Of a stretch of DNA of 64,000 nucleotides, positions 11,737 to 20,049 are shown one piece after another. This stretch comes from Methylibium sp. (GTDB lineage: Bacteria; Pseudomonadota; Gammaproteobacteria; Burkholderiales; Burkholderiaceae_C), in assembly GCA_013824165.1 (NCBI GenBank), contig PNNH01000072.1, positions 1 through 64,000 of the forward strand, read 5' to 3'. The translations under genes and the position numbers were made by a program. The notes under the pieces are model-generated. The model was not told the origin of the DNA. It saw nothing but the letters and a program-made list of their open reading frames with translations, and searched no databases. The first letter of the stretch is position 1; each line of letters begins with the position of its first letter.

Positions 11737-13161
11737 TCAGATCGGCATGCCGATCAAGTCATGCCCTTCGACCGCGACGATGCGCGCACGCGTGAACTCG
11801 CCCACCTTCAAGGTCTTGCTGGCCTTCTCGGGCGGCAAGAGACGCACGGTGCCGTCGATCTCCGGCGCATCCGCGTAGCTGCGGCCGACACCGCCCTTGC
11901 GGCCCAGCGCGGGTGCCGAGTCGACCAGCACCTGCATGGTGGCGCCGACACGGCTGCGCAGCTTGTCGATGGACACGCCTTCAGCGACTTGCATGAAGCG
12001 CGCGCGACGCTCTTCGCGCACCGCGTCGGGCAAGGCACCGGGCAAGGCATTCGCTGCCGCACCGTCGATCGGCGAGTAGGCAAAGCAACCGGCGCGGTCG
12101 ATCCTGGCTTCCTGCATGAAGTCCAGCAGGTACTGGAACTCTCCTTCAGTCTCACCGGGGAAGCCGGCGATGAAGGTGGAGCGGATCACGATCTCGGGGC
12201 AGATGGCGCGCCAGGCCTGGATGCGCTCCAGATTGCGCTCGCCATTGGCCGGGCGCTTCATGCGCTTGAGCACATCAGGGTGCGCATGCTGCAGCGGCAC
12301 GTCCAGATAAGGCAGGATCAGGCCCTGCGCCATAAGCGGCAGCACCTCGTCCACATGCGGGTAGGGGTAGACATAGTGCAGGCGCACCCAGGCGCCATGT
12401 GCCTTGGCCAGCTCACCCAGCTGCGCGACCAGGTCGTACATCTTGGTCTTCACCGGCTTGCCGTCCCAGAAGCCAGTGCGGTACTTGACGTCGACGCCAT
12501 AAGCGCTGGTGTCCTGGCTGATGACGAGCAGTTCCTTGACGCCAGACTCGAATAGCGCACGCGCCTCGCTGAGCACATCGCCGATGGGACGCGAGACCAG
12601 ATCGCCACGCATGCTCGGGATGATGCAGAAGCTGCAGCGGTGGTTGCAGCCCTCACTGATCTTCAGATAGGCGTAATGCTTGGGCGTGAGCTTGATGCCG
12701 GCCACGCCACGCGCCTCGGGCACCAGGTCGATAAAGGGATCATGCGGCTTGGGCACATGGGTGTGCACCGCGTCCATCACCTCCTGCGTGGCATGCGGGC
12801 CGGTGACGGCCAGCACGCTTGGATGCATCTCGCGCACCAAGCCGCCGGCTTCGCTGCTTTGCTGGCCTGCCTTGGCGCCCAGGCAACCAGTGACGATGAC
12901 CTTGCCGTTCTCGGCCAGGGCCTCGCCGATGGTGTCCAGGCTTTCCTTGACAGCATCGTCGATGAAGCCGCAGGTGTTGACGATCACCAGGTCAGCGCCA
13001 GCAAAGGTCTTGGAGGTTTCATAGCCCTCGGCGCGCAATTGCGTGAGGATCAGTTCGGAGTCGGTCAGCGCCTTGGGGCAGCCCAGGCTGACGAAACCAA
13101 TCTTGGGGGCTGCGCCAGGCGCAACGGGCGGAATGGCGCTCAGGCCAGCGGTGTTACTCAT
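11737..13161 (-). CDS. rimO: ribosomal protein uS12 methylthiotransferase RimO
   Basis: A radical-SAM enzyme that methylthiolates the conserved Asp of ribosomal protein S12. The 474 residues show the UPF0004 domain ([29 protein letters not shown]) with three Cys ligands for the auxiliary cluster, the radical-SAM motif in [18 protein letters not shown], and a C-terminal TRAM domain. The signature [11 protein letters not shown] is typical of RimO rather than MiaB. The start MSNTAGLSA gives a short extra N-terminal tail compared with minimal homologues. It is followed by a strong terminator. Confidence 0.96.
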   Translation of the reverse strand: MSNTAGLSAIPPVAPGAAPKIGFVSLGCPKALTDSELILTQLRAEGYETSKTFAGADLVIVNTCGFIDDAVKESLDTIGEALAENGKVIVTGCLGAKAGQQSSEAGGLVREMHPSVLAVTGPHATQEVMDAVHTHVPKPHDPFIDLVPEARGVAGIKLTPKHYAYLKISEGCNHRCSFCIIPSMRGDLVSRPIGDVLSEARALFESGVKELLVISQDTSAYGVDVKYRTGFWDGKPVKTKMYDLVAQLGELAKAHGAWVRLHYVYPYPHVDEVLPLMAQGLILPYLDVPLQHAHPDVLKRMKRPANGERNLERIQAWRAICPEIVIRSTFIAGFPGETEGEFQYLLDFMQEARIDRAGCFAYSPIDGAAANALPGALPDAVREERRARFMQVAEGVSIDKLRSRVGATMQVLVDSAPALGRKGGVGRSYADAPEIDGTVRLLPPEKASKTLKVGEFTRARIVAVEGHDLIGMPI

Positions 13162-13235
13162 GGGCCCAATTGTCCCTTAAAGCCGTCCGGCAGCGCGGCA
13201 CGAGCGGCCAATGCCCCCGCAGCCTGCGCTTCGCC

Positions 13236-13820
13236 TCAGGGCTTCTTGGCCGGGAAGCCCGGCATGCCGGGGAAGAGCGAGCTGGCCTGACTCATCTGCT
13301 CCTGCATCTGTGCCAGCAGGTTCTTGCTCTGCTCCATATAGCCGCCCATCAAGCCTTGCATCATCGGCGACTGAGCACTCATGAAAGTGGTCCACAGCTC
13401 GGGACTGAAGGCCAGGCCCTTGCTCTGCTCGGCGAACTTGCCCTGCATATCGGCAAAGGCCTGCATGTTCTTCTCGAGATAGGCGCCCATCACGCCCTGC
13501 ATGGCATGGCCGTAGAAGCGGATGATCTGCTCCAGCGACTGGGTTGAGAACATGGGCACGCCGCCCGTCTCTTCTTCAAGAATGATCTGCAGCAGGATGG
13601 CGCGCGTCAGATCCTCCCCCGTCTTGGCATCGCGCACCTCGAAGCTGTGGCCCTCGAGCACCATCTTCTTGACGTCGGCCAGCGTGATGTAGCTGCTGGT
13701 CTGCGTGTCATAGAGGCGCCGATTCGGATACTTCTTCAGCACCCGAACGCTGGGGCCGGCGGCAGCCGTGGAATCGTCCTGCTGCGCAGAAGCAGTCTTG
13801 CCGCGACGGGCAGTGGCCAT
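13236..13820 (-). CDS. phaR: polyhydroxyalkanoate synthesis regulator PhaR
   Basis: A 194-residue DNA- and PHB-binding repressor that controls phasin and PHA synthesis genes. The N-terminal DNA-binding domain is clear (VRVLKKYPNRRLYDTQTSSYITLADVKK split across residues 25-52), followed by the PHB-accumulation regulatory segment EDLTRAILLQIILEEET. The C-terminus is Met/Gln-rich and amphipathic, suited to binding the hydrophobic granule surface. It ends in a short basic tail. The gene lies 74 bases downstream of rimO-side sequence and is divergent from slyX. With the 3-hydroxybutyrate dehydrogenase at 17638 it indicates PHB metabolism. Confidence 0.95.
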   Translation of the reverse strand: MATARRGKTASAQQDDSTAAAGPSVRVLKKYPNRRLYDTQTSSYITLADVKKMVLEGHSFEVRDAKTGEDLTRAILLQIILEEETGGVPMFSTQSLEQIIRFYGHAMQGVMGAYLEKNMQAFADMQGKFAEQSKGLAFSPELWTTFMSAQSPMMQGLMGGYMEQSKNLLAQMQEQMSQASSLFPGMPGFPAKKP

Positions 13821-13981
13821 GAAGTCTCTCTCCCGGATGTTTTAGGTGAACTGAAATCGATTCTAGAAGTGCGCCCTCTGGGCAGTCGGACGGGTTTACC
13901 CCCGAAGTCGGCACGCTGCAACTTGTCAACGGCCCGCGCCGCGTGCGCAAAGCCATCGCCGTTTTCGCGTCCAATACAGGC

Positions 13982-14203
13982 ATGGACATTAGCAGCACAG
14001 AGACCGACAAGCGCCTGACCGAGCTGGAGATCAAGGCCAGCTATACCGAGGATCTGCTGGACCAGCTCAATATGGTGATCGTGCGCCAGCAGCAGCAGAT
14101 CGACCACCTGATGCGTGAGCTTCGCGAGTTGCGGCAGCAACAGCCCGAGCCAGGCAGCGCACCGTTTCGCAGCTTGCGAGACGAACTGCCGCCGCACTAC
14201 TGA
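13982..14203 (+). CDS. slyX: SlyX-like coiled-coil protein
   Basis: A 73-residue protein starting MDISSTETDKRLTELEIKAS, with a heptad-rich coiled coil (LEIKASYTEDLLDQLNMVIV, RQQQQIDHLMRELREL) and a C-terminal RSLRDELPPHY that matches SlyX proteins. SlyX is small and conserved, but its function is unknown. The Met at 13982 gives the usual SlyX length; an upstream in-frame start adds an unrelated basic stretch. A terminator hairpin follows 45 bases later. Confidence 0.88.
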   Translation: MDISSTETDKRLTELEIKASYTEDLLDQLNMVIVRQQQQIDHLMRELRELRQQQPEPGSAPFRSLRDELPPHY

Positions 14204-14247
14204 GCAATACAAGTGGCCGGCCCCTTCAGAAGCGGGCTCAGCAATGC

Positions 14248-14284
14248 AAAAAGCCCGACAGATCGATGATCTACCGGGCTTTTG
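14248..14284. terminator. bidirectional terminator between slyX and tRNA-Val
   Basis: AAAAGCCCG (14249-14257) pairs with CGGGCTTTT (14275-14283); the inner part can add an AGATC/GATCT stem around a GAT loop. A-rich and T-rich flanks make it usable from both sides, ending slyX on the plus strand and the tRNA-Val transcript on the minus strand. Confidence 0.75.
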
Positions 14285-14319
14285 CGAGTTCCTCACCTAC
14301 GGGCAAGGCCTACCGAATT

Positions 14320-14396
14320 TGGTAGGCGCGATTGGATTCGAACCAACGACCCCCACCATGTCAAGGTGGTGCTCTAACCAACTGAGCTACGCGCCT
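14320..14396 (-). tRNA. tRNA-Val (GAC)
   Basis: A complete 77-nt cloverleaf on the minus strand. The acceptor is AGGCGCG/CGCGCCT with encoded ACCA, the D arm is GCTCAGTTGGTTAGAGC, the anticodon stem-loop is CCACC-TTGACAT-GGTGG giving anticodon GAC, and the T arm contains GGTTCGAATCC. It lies downstream of relA on the same strand with its own promoter. Confidence 0.97.
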
Positions 14397-14408
14397 GAAG
14401 AGCTTCGC

Positions 14409-14438
14409 AGTATAGCACGGTTTTTCTGCCTCGCACAA
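14409..14438 (-). promoter_or_regulatory. sigma-70 promoter of tRNA-Val
   Basis: The minus strand carries TTGTGC (14438-14433), an 18-bp spacer and TATACT (14414-14409). Initiation about 7 bases downstream would leave a leader of roughly 5-10 bases before the mature tRNA 5' end at 14396. The composition is clearly less GC-rich than the flanking genes. Confidence 0.6.
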
Positions 14439-14452
14439 GTACGTCGCTGAGG

Positions 14453-16705
14453 TCAGCGGCGACGCGCGCCGCGCACCCCGCTCACCTGCGCCACGGCGCG
14501 CAGCACCTGAGCCAGGCGACCAGAATCCGCCACCTCGACGGTGAAGCTCATCCACGCCGTCTCGCCACGTGGCACGCGCACCGACTGCGTGTTGACCGCG
14601 GTGACATTCATCTTCTCCTTGGCGAATACTTCCAGCACATCCCGCAGCAAGCCCTGGCGATCCGAGGACTCGACGATCACGTCCACTGGATAGAGTCCGC
14701 CCTTTTCGGGCGTCGCGCCCCACTCCACTTCGATCACGCGTTCTGGCGAACGCTGTGCGATTTCACGGAAATTGCTGCAGTCGCGCCGATGAATGGCAAC
14801 GCCCTTGCCGCGCGTCACATAGCCGGCGATCGGATCAGGCGGAGCCGGCCTGCAGCAACGCGCCAGATTGGTCAGCAGCGAATCAACGCCCACCACCAGC
14901 ACGCCGCCACGCGGCGCCGTGCTGCCGGCCTTGGTGCGGCGCTGCGCCAGCATCTCGTCCTGATCAGGCTCGGGAACGGGCGGACGCAGCAGGTTCTCGA
15001 TATTGCGCAGCGAGTACTCGTCCTTGCCGACCACCTCGAACAGCGCATCAGCCGTCTTGAAGCCGAGTCGCGCGGCCAGCTCTTCCAGCTTGATGGCCGT
15101 CTTGCCCTCGCGCTGCAGCAACTTCTCCACCAACTCACGGCCACGCGCAATGGTCTGCGCCTGTGCCTGAGCATTGAACCAGGCGCGCACCTTGGTGCGG
15201 CTTCGCTGGCTCTGCAAATAGCCGAGCTCGGGGTTGAGCCAGTCCAGCGAGGGTGCTCCCTCTTTAATGGCGGTGATCTCCACCGTCTGGCCATTCTTCA
15301 GCCGCGTGTTCAGCGGCACCATCTGACCGTCGATCTTGGCGCCGCGGCAGCGGTGGCCCAGGCTGGTGTGCACCGCGTAGGCAAAGTCAATCGGCGTGGC
15401 GCCGGCCGAGAGCTCAACGATGGAGGCCTGCGGCGTGAACACATAGATGCGGTCGTCGAACACGCCTTCGGTCTGCCCTGCCTGCGCCCCCTCGGCAACA
15501 AAGTCGCGCTCCCAGGCCAGCAACTGGTGCAGCACGGCCTTGCGTGCCTGCGCCACCTGCTCCTCGAAGTCACCGGCCGCCACCACGCCGGCATAGCCGC
15601 GCGCACCCGCCTCCTTGTAGGCCCAGTGCGCCGCCACGCCGTGCTCGGCATGCTCGTGCATCGCGCGCGTGCGGATCTGCACTTCCATCGCGCGGCCGTC
15701 TGGGCCTAGCACCACCGTATGCAGCGACTGATAACCGTTCGGCTTGGGGCGCGCGATGTAGTCGTCGAACTCACCATCCACCGGCTTGTAGAGCTCGTGC
15801 AGCCGACTCAAGGCGCCGTAGCAGTCGGCCACCTCGGGTACGACCACGCGCAAGGCGCGCAGATCGAAAACACGTTCCAGCGGCAGGTTCTTGCCCTGCA
15901 TCTTCTTCCAGATGCTGTAGAGGTGCTTGGGCCGACCCTGCACTTCCGCGGACAAGCCCTGCCCTTCCAGCTCAGCCTGCACACGCAGCCGCACAGCCTC
16001 GATTGCCTGCTCGCGCTCGACCCGCTTCTGGTCCAGCGCACGGGCCAGCTCACGGTACTGCTGAGGCTCCATGAATCGGAACGCCAGATCTTCGAGCTCC
16101 CACTTGATCTGCCAGATGCCGAGCCGGTTAGCCAGCGGCGCGAACACCTGCTGCGATTCGGCCGCCAATGCATGCGGACACTCGGTCTTGCTGGCAGCGA
16201 AGAAGCGCAGCGTCTGCAGGCGCGAGGCCAGGCGCAGCAGCACCACGCGCAGGTCACGTGAAAAAGCCAGCAGCATCTTGCGCACCCGCTCGGTCTGCTG
16301 CTGGCGCTGCTCGGCGCCCAACACCTTGTCCTGCGCCATACGCGCCGCGCGCTGGATCTGCACCAGCTTGCGGGTGTGGCTCACGAGGCTGGCATAACTT
16401 TCGCCAAAGCCCTTGGCCACCACCTCTTCCGGCTTGGTCAGGTAATCGCCGGCGTAGACCAGATAGGCGGCAGCCTGCATGGCAGGCGCTGCGCCGATTT
16501 CGCGCAGGATGGCCGCCACGCCATCGGCATGCGCCATCGCCTCTTCACCGGTGTCCAGCGGCTGCTCAGCCAGCAGGGGCTCGGCAAAGGCGCGCGCACG
16601 GGCGACCGCGGCGGCGTCGGCTTGCTCCAGCCCCCCCTGCCCCGTATCGGCCAACGCCACGATGGGCGCGGCCTGGGCCGCGCCCGCAATCTGCCCGGTT
16701 TTCAT
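14453..16705 (-). CDS. relA: GTP pyrophosphokinase RelA
   Basis: A long RSH enzyme (750 residues) that makes (p)ppGpp in the stringent response on stalled ribosomes. The order is a degenerate HD region (about 40-190), a synthetase domain (GRPKHLYSIWKKMQGK, then DLRALRVVV), TGS (DRIYVFTPQASIVEL, GATPIDFAYAVHTSLGHRC) and a C-terminal ACT domain. The synthetase loop reads EFDDYIARPKPNGYQSLH; the acidic ExDD form is characteristic of synthetase-only RelA rather than bifunctional SpoT/Rel. The HD-region landmarks needed for hydrolysis are not visible. The start ATG overlaps the upstream alpha/beta hydrolase stop (ATGA). Confidence 0.95.
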   Translation of the reverse strand: MKTGQIAGAAQAAPIVALADTGQGGLEQADAAAVARARAFAEPLLAEQPLDTGEEAMAHADGVAAILREIGAAPAMQAAAYLVYAGDYLTKPEEVVAKGFGESYASLVSHTRKLVQIQRAARMAQDKVLGAEQRQQQTERVRKMLLAFSRDLRVVLLRLASRLQTLRFFAASKTECPHALAAESQQVFAPLANRLGIWQIKWELEDLAFRFMEPQQYRELARALDQKRVEREQAIEAVRLRVQAELEGQGLSAEVQGRPKHLYSIWKKMQGKNLPLERVFDLRALRVVVPEVADCYGALSRLHELYKPVDGEFDDYIARPKPNGYQSLHTVVLGPDGRAMEVQIRTRAMHEHAEHGVAAHWAYKEAGARGYAGVVAAGDFEEQVAQARKAVLHQLLAWERDFVAEGAQAGQTEGVFDDRIYVFTPQASIVELSAGATPIDFAYAVHTSLGHRCRGAKIDGQMVPLNTRLKNGQTVEITAIKEGAPSLDWLNPELGYLQSQRSRTKVRAWFNAQAQAQTIARGRELVEKLLQREGKTAIKLEELAARLGFKTADALFEVVGKDEYSLRNIENLLRPPVPEPDQDEMLAQRRTKAGSTAPRGGVLVVGVDSLLTNLARCCRPAPPDPIAGYVTRGKGVAIHRRDCSNFREIAQRSPERVIEVEWGATPEKGGLYPVDVIVESSDRQGLLRDVLEVFAKEKMNVTAVNTQSVRVPRGETAWMSFTVEVADSGRLAQVLRAVAQVSGVRGARRR

Positions 16706-17571
16706 GCCTGTTCGAGAAAGCGCGCGACGACCTCAATCTGCATCGGATCAACCAGCGTCGGCGCATGCCCGACACCCGAAAACTCGCTCAGCTGCGCGCG
16801 CGGCCCGCGCTGCGTCATCGCCTGCGCAGTTGCCATCGACAGCAGATCAGAGTCGCCGCCACGCAGCAGCAGGGTCGGGCAGGCAATGCGGTCATAGCTC
16901 TGCCACAGCATCGCGCTGCTGGCGCTCGCGACTTCGGGCGTCAGCGCCGGGAAGCCAGCCGAGATGGCCGGGTCGTAATGCAGCTTGTACTGGCCTTCGC
17001 CATCCGGCTTGAACATCGGCCGCGACAGCGCCAGCCAATCGGCATCGCTGTGCGGCCCGAAGCCGGTCGAGATGCCGCGCAGATAGGCCGCGCCCTGCTC
17101 CACGCTGTCGAAACGCAGCGGCTGGCCCAGATAGCTGCCAATGCGCTTGAGCGCTTCCAGTTCGATCACCGGGCCTACATCGTTGAGCACCAGGCGGCGC
17201 ACCGGGCTGTTCGGCAGTGACGCCAGGCCCAGGCCGATCAGCCCCCCCATCGAAGTGCCGACCCAGTCGACCTGCTCCACATCCAGGCGGGCCACCAGAC
17301 TCACCATGTCCGCCACATAGGTGGGGATCTGATAGAGCGCCGGGTTGGCCAGCCAGTCGGAATGGCCGCGGCCCACCACGTCGGGGCAGATCACGCGGTA
17401 GTGCGCGCTCAAGCGCTGCGCCAGGTGGTCGAAATCGCGCCCCTGGCGCGACAGGCCGTGCACGCAGACCAGCACGCGCGGGTTGTCGCGCGCGCCCCAT
17501 TCCCAGTAGGCCATGCGGTGCAGGCCCACGGGGCTCAGGCACTGGACGGTTTTCAGCAGCGGTTCAGCCAT
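16702..17571 (-). CDS. alpha/beta hydrolase
   Basis: A 289-residue hydrolase starting MAEPLLKTVQCLSPVGLHRM. It has the oxyanion segment VCVHGLSRQGRDFD, the nucleophile elbow GTSMGGLIG (Ser), an Asp in LLRGGDSDLLS and the catalytic His in GVGHAPTL, so the triad looks complete. Its substrate is unknown; it resembles general esterase/lactonase-type hydrolases. It overlaps relA by 4 bases and is probably co-transcribed with it. The gene is divergent from the 3-hydroxybutyrate dehydrogenase across 66 bases. Confidence 0.88.
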   Translation of the reverse strand: MAEPLLKTVQCLSPVGLHRMAYWEWGARDNPRVLVCVHGLSRQGRDFDHLAQRLSAHYRVICPDVVGRGHSDWLANPALYQIPTYVADMVSLVARLDVEQVDWVGTSMGGLIGLGLASLPNSPVRRLVLNDVGPVIELEALKRIGSYLGQPLRFDSVEQGAAYLRGISTGFGPHSDADWLALSRPMFKPDGEGQYKLHYDPAISAGFPALTPEVASASSAMLWQSYDRIACPTLLLRGGDSDLLSMATAQAMTQRGPRAQLSEFSGVGHAPTLVDPMQIEVVARFLEQA

Positions 17572-17637
17572 GGTTAATATCCTCGGCGAACATCCTAACA
17601 ACCCCACACCCGCTTCTTCATTCGCAAAGGACAAAGC

Positions 17638-18411
17638 ATGTTGTTGAAAGGCAAGACTGCGCTCGTGACCGGCTCCACCAGCGGCATCGGGCTGGGCATC
17701 GCGCTGTCGCTGGCCCGCCAGGGCGCGAACATCGTGCTCAACGGCTTCGGCGACATCGAGACACCCAAGGCGCAGGTGGCGGCACTGGGTGTGCGAGTTG
17801 GCTACCACGGCGCCGACATGAGCAAGGCCGCAGACATCGAGGCCATGATGGCCTATGTCGATGCCGAATTCGGCGGCTGCGGCATCCTGGTCAACAACGC
17901 CGGTATCCAGCATGTGGCGCCGGTCGAGAGCTTCCCGACCGAGCGCTGGGACGCGATCATCGCCATCAACCTCAGCTCGGCCTTCCACACCACGCGCCTG
18001 GCCTTGCCCGGCATGCAAGCGCGCGGCTGGGGCCGCATTCTCAATATCGCCTCGGTTCACGGCCTGGTCGCTTCTGCTCAGAAGTCCGCCTATGTGGCCG
18101 CCAAGCATGGCTTGGTGGGCTTCACCAAGGCGGTGGCCCTGGAAACGGCGACATCGCCGGTCACTGTGAACGCGATCTGCCCGGGCTGGGTGCTGACCCC
18201 GCTGGTGCAGAAGCAGGTTGACGCCCGCGCCGCCGCCGACGGCGTGGACAACGAGGAAGCCAAGCGCCGCCTGCTGATGGAAAAGCAGCCTTCGCTGCAG
18301 TTCACCACGCCCGAGCAACTCGGTGAGCTGGCGGTGTTTCTGTGCTCGGATGCCGCGTCCAATGTGCGCGGCCAGTCCTGGGCGCTGGATGGCGGGTGGA
18401 CTGCGCAGTAG
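17638..18411 (+). CDS. 3-hydroxybutyrate dehydrogenase (SDR)
   Basis: A 257-residue short-chain dehydrogenase that would interconvert D-3-hydroxybutyrate and acetoacetate with NAD, the entry step for reuse of PHB monomers. The cofactor motif TGSTSGIGLGIA, the NNAG motif, catalytic Ser in ASVHG and YVAAK (Tyr/Lys) are all present. The segment NAICPGWVLTPLVQKQ and the end SWALDGGWTAQ match bacterial 3-hydroxybutyrate dehydrogenases well. AAAGGA precedes the ATG by 6-9 bases. The nearby phaR supports the PHB context. Confidence 0.92.
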   Translation: MLLKGKTALVTGSTSGIGLGIALSLARQGANIVLNGFGDIETPKAQVAALGVRVGYHGADMSKAADIEAMMAYVDAEFGGCGILVNNAGIQHVAPVESFPTERWDAIIAINLSSAFHTTRLALPGMQARGWGRILNIASVHGLVASAQKSAYVAAKHGLVGFTKAVALETATSPVTVNAICPGWVLTPLVQKQVDARAAADGVDNEEAKRRLLMEKQPSLQFTTPEQLGELAVFLCSDAASNVRGQSWALDGGWTAQ

Positions 18412-18423
18412 CGCGCAGCCCGG

Positions 18424-19134
18424 CTATTTGCTCATCTGCACCACCCCACTGACCGTCACCGAGACAGTCGCCTTGCCGGCTTCCACCGGCAAGGCTTCCT
18501 CAACCAGTGCGGCGCTCTTGTAGCGCATGGCCGGTGCGGCCATGGGCATCACGCCGCCGTCTTGCGTGGCCACGCTGACTTCGCCGATCGTGTAGCCGCC
18601 ATAGCCGAACTGGCGGCTGTAGTCCGCCGCGCGCGCCTTGAAGCGGCTGATCGCCTGTGCGGCCACGTCGGCCTCGACCTTCTCGCGCGCCTCGCGCGAC
18701 AAGCCCCAGCCCACGCGAGCGATGCTCAGCGTGCTGATGCGGCCGCTGAGCTGGGCAATCGCAGTGGCATCCTTGCCCTCGACCAGCAGCTCGGCGCTGC
18801 CGGCCCAGCCATTGATGCCGCCGCCCTTGGGTGCGTAGCGCGGGTAGAGCGAGAAATTGCCCGTCTGCACCTCCACCTGACCGGGCTTGGCGGCCTTGCG
18901 CGCCTCGGCCAGCGCAGCGTCCAGTGCCTGCTTCAGCGCCGCCTGCACCGCACCGGCATCCGCACCCTCCTTGGTGGTCGAGAACACCAGGCTCAGCACA
19001 TCGCGCGTCACCTCCTGGTTGGCGCCAACGCTGAGATTCAGCGCATCGCGCCGGGGTGCCTGAGCCTGCGCCTGCACAGAGACCAGCGGCAGCGACAGGG
19101 CCAGGGCGACAACGCCCATCAGTTTCGGATTCAT
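18424..19134 (-). CDS. SIMPL (DUF541) periplasmic protein
   Basis: A 236-residue secreted protein: signal peptide MNPKLMGVVALALSLPLVSV...AQA, then a SIMPL/DUF541 domain (LNLSVGANQEVTRDVLSLVF, then repeated alpha-beta units and YTIGEVSVATQ). SIMPL proteins have been linked to oxidative-stress tolerance or outer-membrane homeostasis, but no reaction is established. The Met at 19134 is chosen since it starts the signal peptide and follows GAAGGAAAG. It converges on the 3-hydroxybutyrate dehydrogenase and is divergent from ompR. Confidence 0.88.
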   Translation of the reverse strand: MNPKLMGVVALALSLPLVSVQAQAQAPRRDALNLSVGANQEVTRDVLSLVFSTTKEGADAGAVQAALKQALDAALAEARKAAKPGQVEVQTGNFSLYPRYAPKGGGINGWAGSAELLVEGKDATAIAQLSGRISTLSIARVGWGLSREAREKVEADVAAQAISRFKARAADYSRQFGYGGYTIGEVSVATQDGGVMPMAAPAMRYKSAALVEEALPVEAGKATVSVTVSGVVQMSK

Positions 19135-19242
19135 GCGTTTCTTTCCTTCTCGTCGAAAAAGCACACAGACAGACCTACAAGCGCAGCCGCCCGGCCCCGG
19201 GTTGACGGGGAAACATCTGCTCACAACCGGCGCGCCCGAAGA

Positions 19243-19284
19243 TGTAACAGCGGCGCAAACCCGCGCAAAATCGGCGCTGTTACA
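19243..19284. promoter_or_regulatory. inverted repeat upstream of ompR
   Basis: TGTAACAGCGGCG (19243-19255) and CGGCGCTGTTACA (19272-19284) form a 13-base inverted repeat with one mismatch, separated by 16 bases and ending 16 bases before the ompR start. TGTAACA half-sites are plausible for an OmpR-type regulator, so autoregulation is possible; a leader hairpin is the alternative. Confidence 0.45.
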
Positions 19285-19299
19285 TTTTCAGGAGAGGCC

Positions 19300-20040
19300 A
19301 TGAGCACTGCCCCCAACCGCCCCAATCGCATTCTCGTCGTCGATGATGACGCACGCATTCGCGATCTGCTGCGCCGGTATCTGACGCAGGAAGGCTTCGA
19401 CGTGGTGCTGGCCGAAGATGGCAAGGCCCTGAACAAGGCCCTGACCCGCGAGACCGTCGACTTGCTGGTGCTGGACCTGATGCTGCCGGGTGAGGACGGC
19501 CTGTCGATCTGCCGCCGCCTGCGGGCCGCCAACGACAACACCCCCATCATCATGCTGACCGCCAAGGTCGAGGAAGTGGACCGCATCGTCGGCCTCGAAG
19601 TGGGCGCGGATGACTACCTGTCCAAGCCCTTCAACCCGCGCGAACTGTTGGCCCGCATCAATGCCGTGCTGCGCCGCCGCCCGGCGCAGGAGGCCCCGGG
19701 CGCACCGTCCAAGGAGCCGATGACGGTGAACTTCGGCCCCTTCGAGTTCGACCTAGCGCTGCGCCGGCTGGCCAAGAACGGCGAACCGTTGCCGCTGACC
19801 ACCGGCGAGTTCTCCATGCTCAAGGCCCTGGTGCGCCATCCGCGCCAGCCGCTGTCGCGCGACAAGCTGGCGCAGCTGGCGCGCGGCCGCGAGTTCGAAC
19901 CCTTCGACCGCAGCCTTGACGTGCAGGTTTCGCGCCTGCGCAAGCTGCTGGAGGACGACCCCGCACAGCCGCGCTACATCCAGACCGTCTGGGGCGTGGG
20001 CTATGTATTCGTGCCGGACGAGGCGAGCAGCCCGAGCTGA
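19300..20040 (+). CDS. ompR: OmpR-family response regulator
   Basis: A 246-residue regulator with a receiver domain (VVDDDARIRDLLRRYL; phosphoacceptor Asp at about residue 59 in LLVLDLMLPGEDG; Lys in YLSKPFNPRELLARI) and a winged-helix output domain (GEFSMLKALVRHPRQPLSR, ...DVQVSRLRKLLED...WGVGYVF). The sequence fits OmpR itself, the regulator of osmolarity and porin genes, in Burkholderiales. GGAGAGG lies just before the ATG. The histidine kinase gene starts 10 bases after its stop. An inverted repeat just upstream could be its own operator. Confidence 0.92.
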   Translation: MSTAPNRPNRILVVDDDARIRDLLRRYLTQEGFDVVLAEDGKALNKALTRETVDLLVLDLMLPGEDGLSICRRLRAANDNTPIIMLTAKVEEVDRIVGLEVGADDYLSKPFNPRELLARINAVLRRRPAQEAPGAPSKEPMTVNFGPFEFDLALRRLAKNGEPLPLTTGEFSMLKALVRHPRQPLSRDKLAQLARGREFEPFDRSLDVQVSRLRKLLEDDPAQPRYIQTVWGVGYVFVPDEASSPS

Positions 20041-20049
20041 CACCCCGGC

